A stretch of 64,000 nucleotides of DNA from Caulochytrium protostelioides (Eukaryota > Chytridiomycota > Caulochytriomycetes > Caulochytriales > Caulochytriaceae). Location: assembly GCA_003615045.1 (NCBI GenBank), contig ML014160.1, positions 1 through 64,000 of the forward strand, written 5' to 3'. Shown piece after piece: positions 62,358-64,000 of this stretch. A program made the translations under genes and the position numbers. How positions within the stretch are numbered: the first letter of the stretch is position 1; each line of letters starts with the position of its first letter. The notes under the pieces were generated by a model, which saw only the letters and a list, made by a program, of their open reading frames with translations, was not told where the DNA came from and made no database searches.

Positions 62358-62900
62358 CGTGTCACGACAAGCCGAATCGGCGATGAAGAGGCGGGGAAAA
62401 GGAGCACGTGGCAAATGGCACGTGTGGCGAGGCGGCGATACGGCAGAGAACAAGTCGATCAAGCACGACCGGCAAGACCCATCGGCGATACACGCGCTCC
62501 TTATACCCCCCGTTCGAACCATCATCCCGCATTGCATCGGACCCGACGGCATCCCGCCCAGCCCAGCGCCGGGAAGCCATCTTTTCATCCTGCATGCTTC
62601 CGATGGGGTTCATGTGCCGGCAACCAACGCGAGATGGGACCTCGCGATCCGCGCGATAGCGCCGGGTCGGAGCACCGGGTCGCCACATATAGGCCGCCCG
62701 GCGGCAGCAGCGGTCGATTGGCGGCAGAGACATCCTCGCCAGGGACGGCATGGCCGCGGCGGACTTGGCGTGGCCGACCGGCCCCCCCTTCCGCCCCTGG
62801 ATGCCGGAGGGGGCACACGGCCTCGGACCGACGCTCACCGGTCTGGACGATTGGACCCCTATTGGCGTGCAGGTGCAGGTGCAGGCCAGCCGGGCCCGGC
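62358..62900. other. Upstream region of ADE16, no gene seen
   Basis: This is the ADE16 promoter side running into the 3' end of Fanzor relic F. It has short frames on both strands without protein character. Confidence 0.5.
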
Positions 62901-63785
62901 CAGGCAGCGCTGGATGTTCAAAGCGGTATGGAGGTCGCGATTTCCATCAGATGCTCTGATGGGTTCCATCACACCCCAGCCAACCTCTGATCACGGTCCT
63001 CGTGCGCCGGCTCCGCACCCTTTTGCAAGTCCCGATTCTTCTCGGCAAGCCCCTGGATCGCCCTGGATCGTCCAGAACGCGCCGACGGCCGATGGTGCGG
63101 AACCGCTGGGCGCACGCCTGGTAGGCACGAGACGTAGGAGCACAAATCTCGCCCTCGCCCCCGGGGTCAAATGTAGATGCGCCAGAGGCGACCACCAACG
63201 GCTCGTCGGCCACGCCGTTCAGGAATTGGACAAACACGCGCTGCCTTCGTAGAGTCGCAGGCGCTGGCGTGGCTTCAGGTCCTCGATTCACAGCGACACG
63301 TACGTCATCAGCCACACCTCGAAACAGGTCCGGTGCGCGGCGAGCGGCATGCCCTTCATGCTCACCTCCGACAGCTCGGCTGCTGCAGCGACGCCTTGAG
63401 ATCGCGCTGCTACGTCTCTGAGTGCTGTCGGGCTGCTGTGATGCCAGCTTCCACATAGGACTGCTTTGGAATCAACTGGCGACGAGGCCGTCAGACAGCT
63501 TCATGGCCACAAAGAAAATACAGGTTCTGCCCAGGTCATTCCCTAGGATGAAGTGCTCATCCAAGCTGCCTGCCAAGGGGTCCTCTGTTTTCGGAAGTAG
63601 CCTTGACCGTACGGCGTCCGCCACTTTCTTCGGGCCCCAGAGCTGCACGCACACGGTAGTGCCATTGCAGTCAATGGTTTGAGTCATCCTTTTTTTTTGT
63701 CTTCCAGCTTGTCAGGGTGGCCGCTCACGTCTCTGCGGCCATGAAGGCCTTGGTGGCCTTTGAAGGTCGCTTCGTTGTAGGCTAG
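62901..63785 (-). mobile_element. Fanzor-like nuclease relic F (best interior, with RuvC-I Asp)
   Basis: On the minus strand the segments run in order. From 63760, KATKAFMAAET and AATLTSWKTKK align with copy B. At 63687 a frame opens: KKVADAVRSRL, then SLDEHFILGNDLGRTCIFF with the RuvC-I Asp codon at 63535-63537. After one stop near 63475 the same frame continues to about 62947 and includes VVASGASTF at 63166-63198 and TSRAYQACAQRFRTI, matching copy D's VVAYGASKF. After a frame change NRDLHTALNIQRCL lies at 62901-62942, RuvC-III. It is dead but the least scrambled copy. No GGGGACCCCTGGGG block is seen after it. The 5' limit is where similarity to B ends. Confidence 0.76.
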
Positions 63786-64000
63786 TGGGAACGACGGGGG
63801 CCGAAACGAGCGACCTGTTCAACCCCCCTTTTTGTACCAACTATCCTCCTCTCGATCCAGGACAGACATCAGACCATCTTGGAACCTTGATCGCAGGTCG
63901 TGATTCATACGGTGCGGTACCGTACCGTACGGTATGCCTTGTGGAACATGAAAAAAAGGGTCACCACCATCGTCTCAAGTCTGGTCACCAAAGTCGAGTT
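63786..64000. other. Right edge of the window
   Basis: No gene is seen. A near-palindrome CGGTACCGTACCGTACGGT lies at about 63922-63941, and an A run at 63950. Confidence 0.5.

Noticed and set aside
1-64000. tRNA, rRNA, CRISPR arrays and telomere repeats
   Set aside because: I looked for T-loop GTTCGA contexts with paired arms, rRNA-like blocks, spaced direct repeats and TTAGGG-type arrays. The few GTTCGAA sites (for example near 62510) lack a five-pair stem, and the tandem arrays have no spacers.

Overview
This window reads as nuclear DNA of a GC-rich, early-diverging (zoosporic) fungus, most likely a chytrid or a blastocladiomycete. Three things point there. The genes are plainly fungal: an eisosome Pil1/Lsp1 protein, Tup1 corepressor, an ERT1/AcuK-type zinc cluster regulator, an Sso-type syntaxin and QCR2. 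Introns are few and short, with GT..AG ends. One gene is a class C receptor carrying a bacterial-type solute-binding domain, an architecture I associate with zoosporic fungi. The lineage is an inference; no rRNA or other marker lies in the window.

Layout. 1-21.4 kb: PIL1 (+), an unknown proline-rich protein (+), a mitochondrial carrier (-), an ERT1-like activator (-), a 1.76-kilo-residue SBP/7TM receptor (-), a coiled-coil protein (+) and MAM33 (-, one intron). 21.5-36 kb: a TatD-type hydrolase (-) and two related protein kinases (-), with four Fanzor-like relics between and around them (about 21.9-22.6, 24.9, 26.5 and 31.7-32.8 kb) and one broken gene of virus-like family at 25-26 kb. 36-53.7 kb: QCR2 (+, one intron), a ZNF277-like protein (-), a TTI2-like HEAT protein (+), thiamine pyrophosphokinase (-), TUP1 (-) and a plasma-membrane syntaxin (-). 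53.7-64 kb: a mitochondrial rhomboid protease (-), a cytochrome b5-domain protein (+), ADE16/17 (-, with a 22-nt first exon) and a further Fanzor-like relic at the right edge. A sixth relic lies at 3.5-3.8 kb.

There are no operons; the genes are single housekeeping or regulatory units in mixed orientation. Four products act in or on mitochondria (carrier, Mam33, Qcr2, Pcp1). Tup1 and the ERT1-like factor belong to glucose control. Pil1 and Sso work at the plasma membrane. Genes are mostly uninterrupted, while intergenic stretches of 1-3 kb are filled with minisatellites and GC-rich sequence.

The most unusual content is a dispersed family of decayed Fanzor (eukaryotic TnpB-like, RNA-guided nuclease) genes. 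Six fragments share RuvC-like motifs. Four of them also share a G/C block, GGGGACCCCTGGGG, just after the end of the coding sequence, where a guide RNA scaffold would be expected. Two of the fragments flank a broken EsV-1-7 repeat gene of a kind known from large DNA viruses and stramenopiles.
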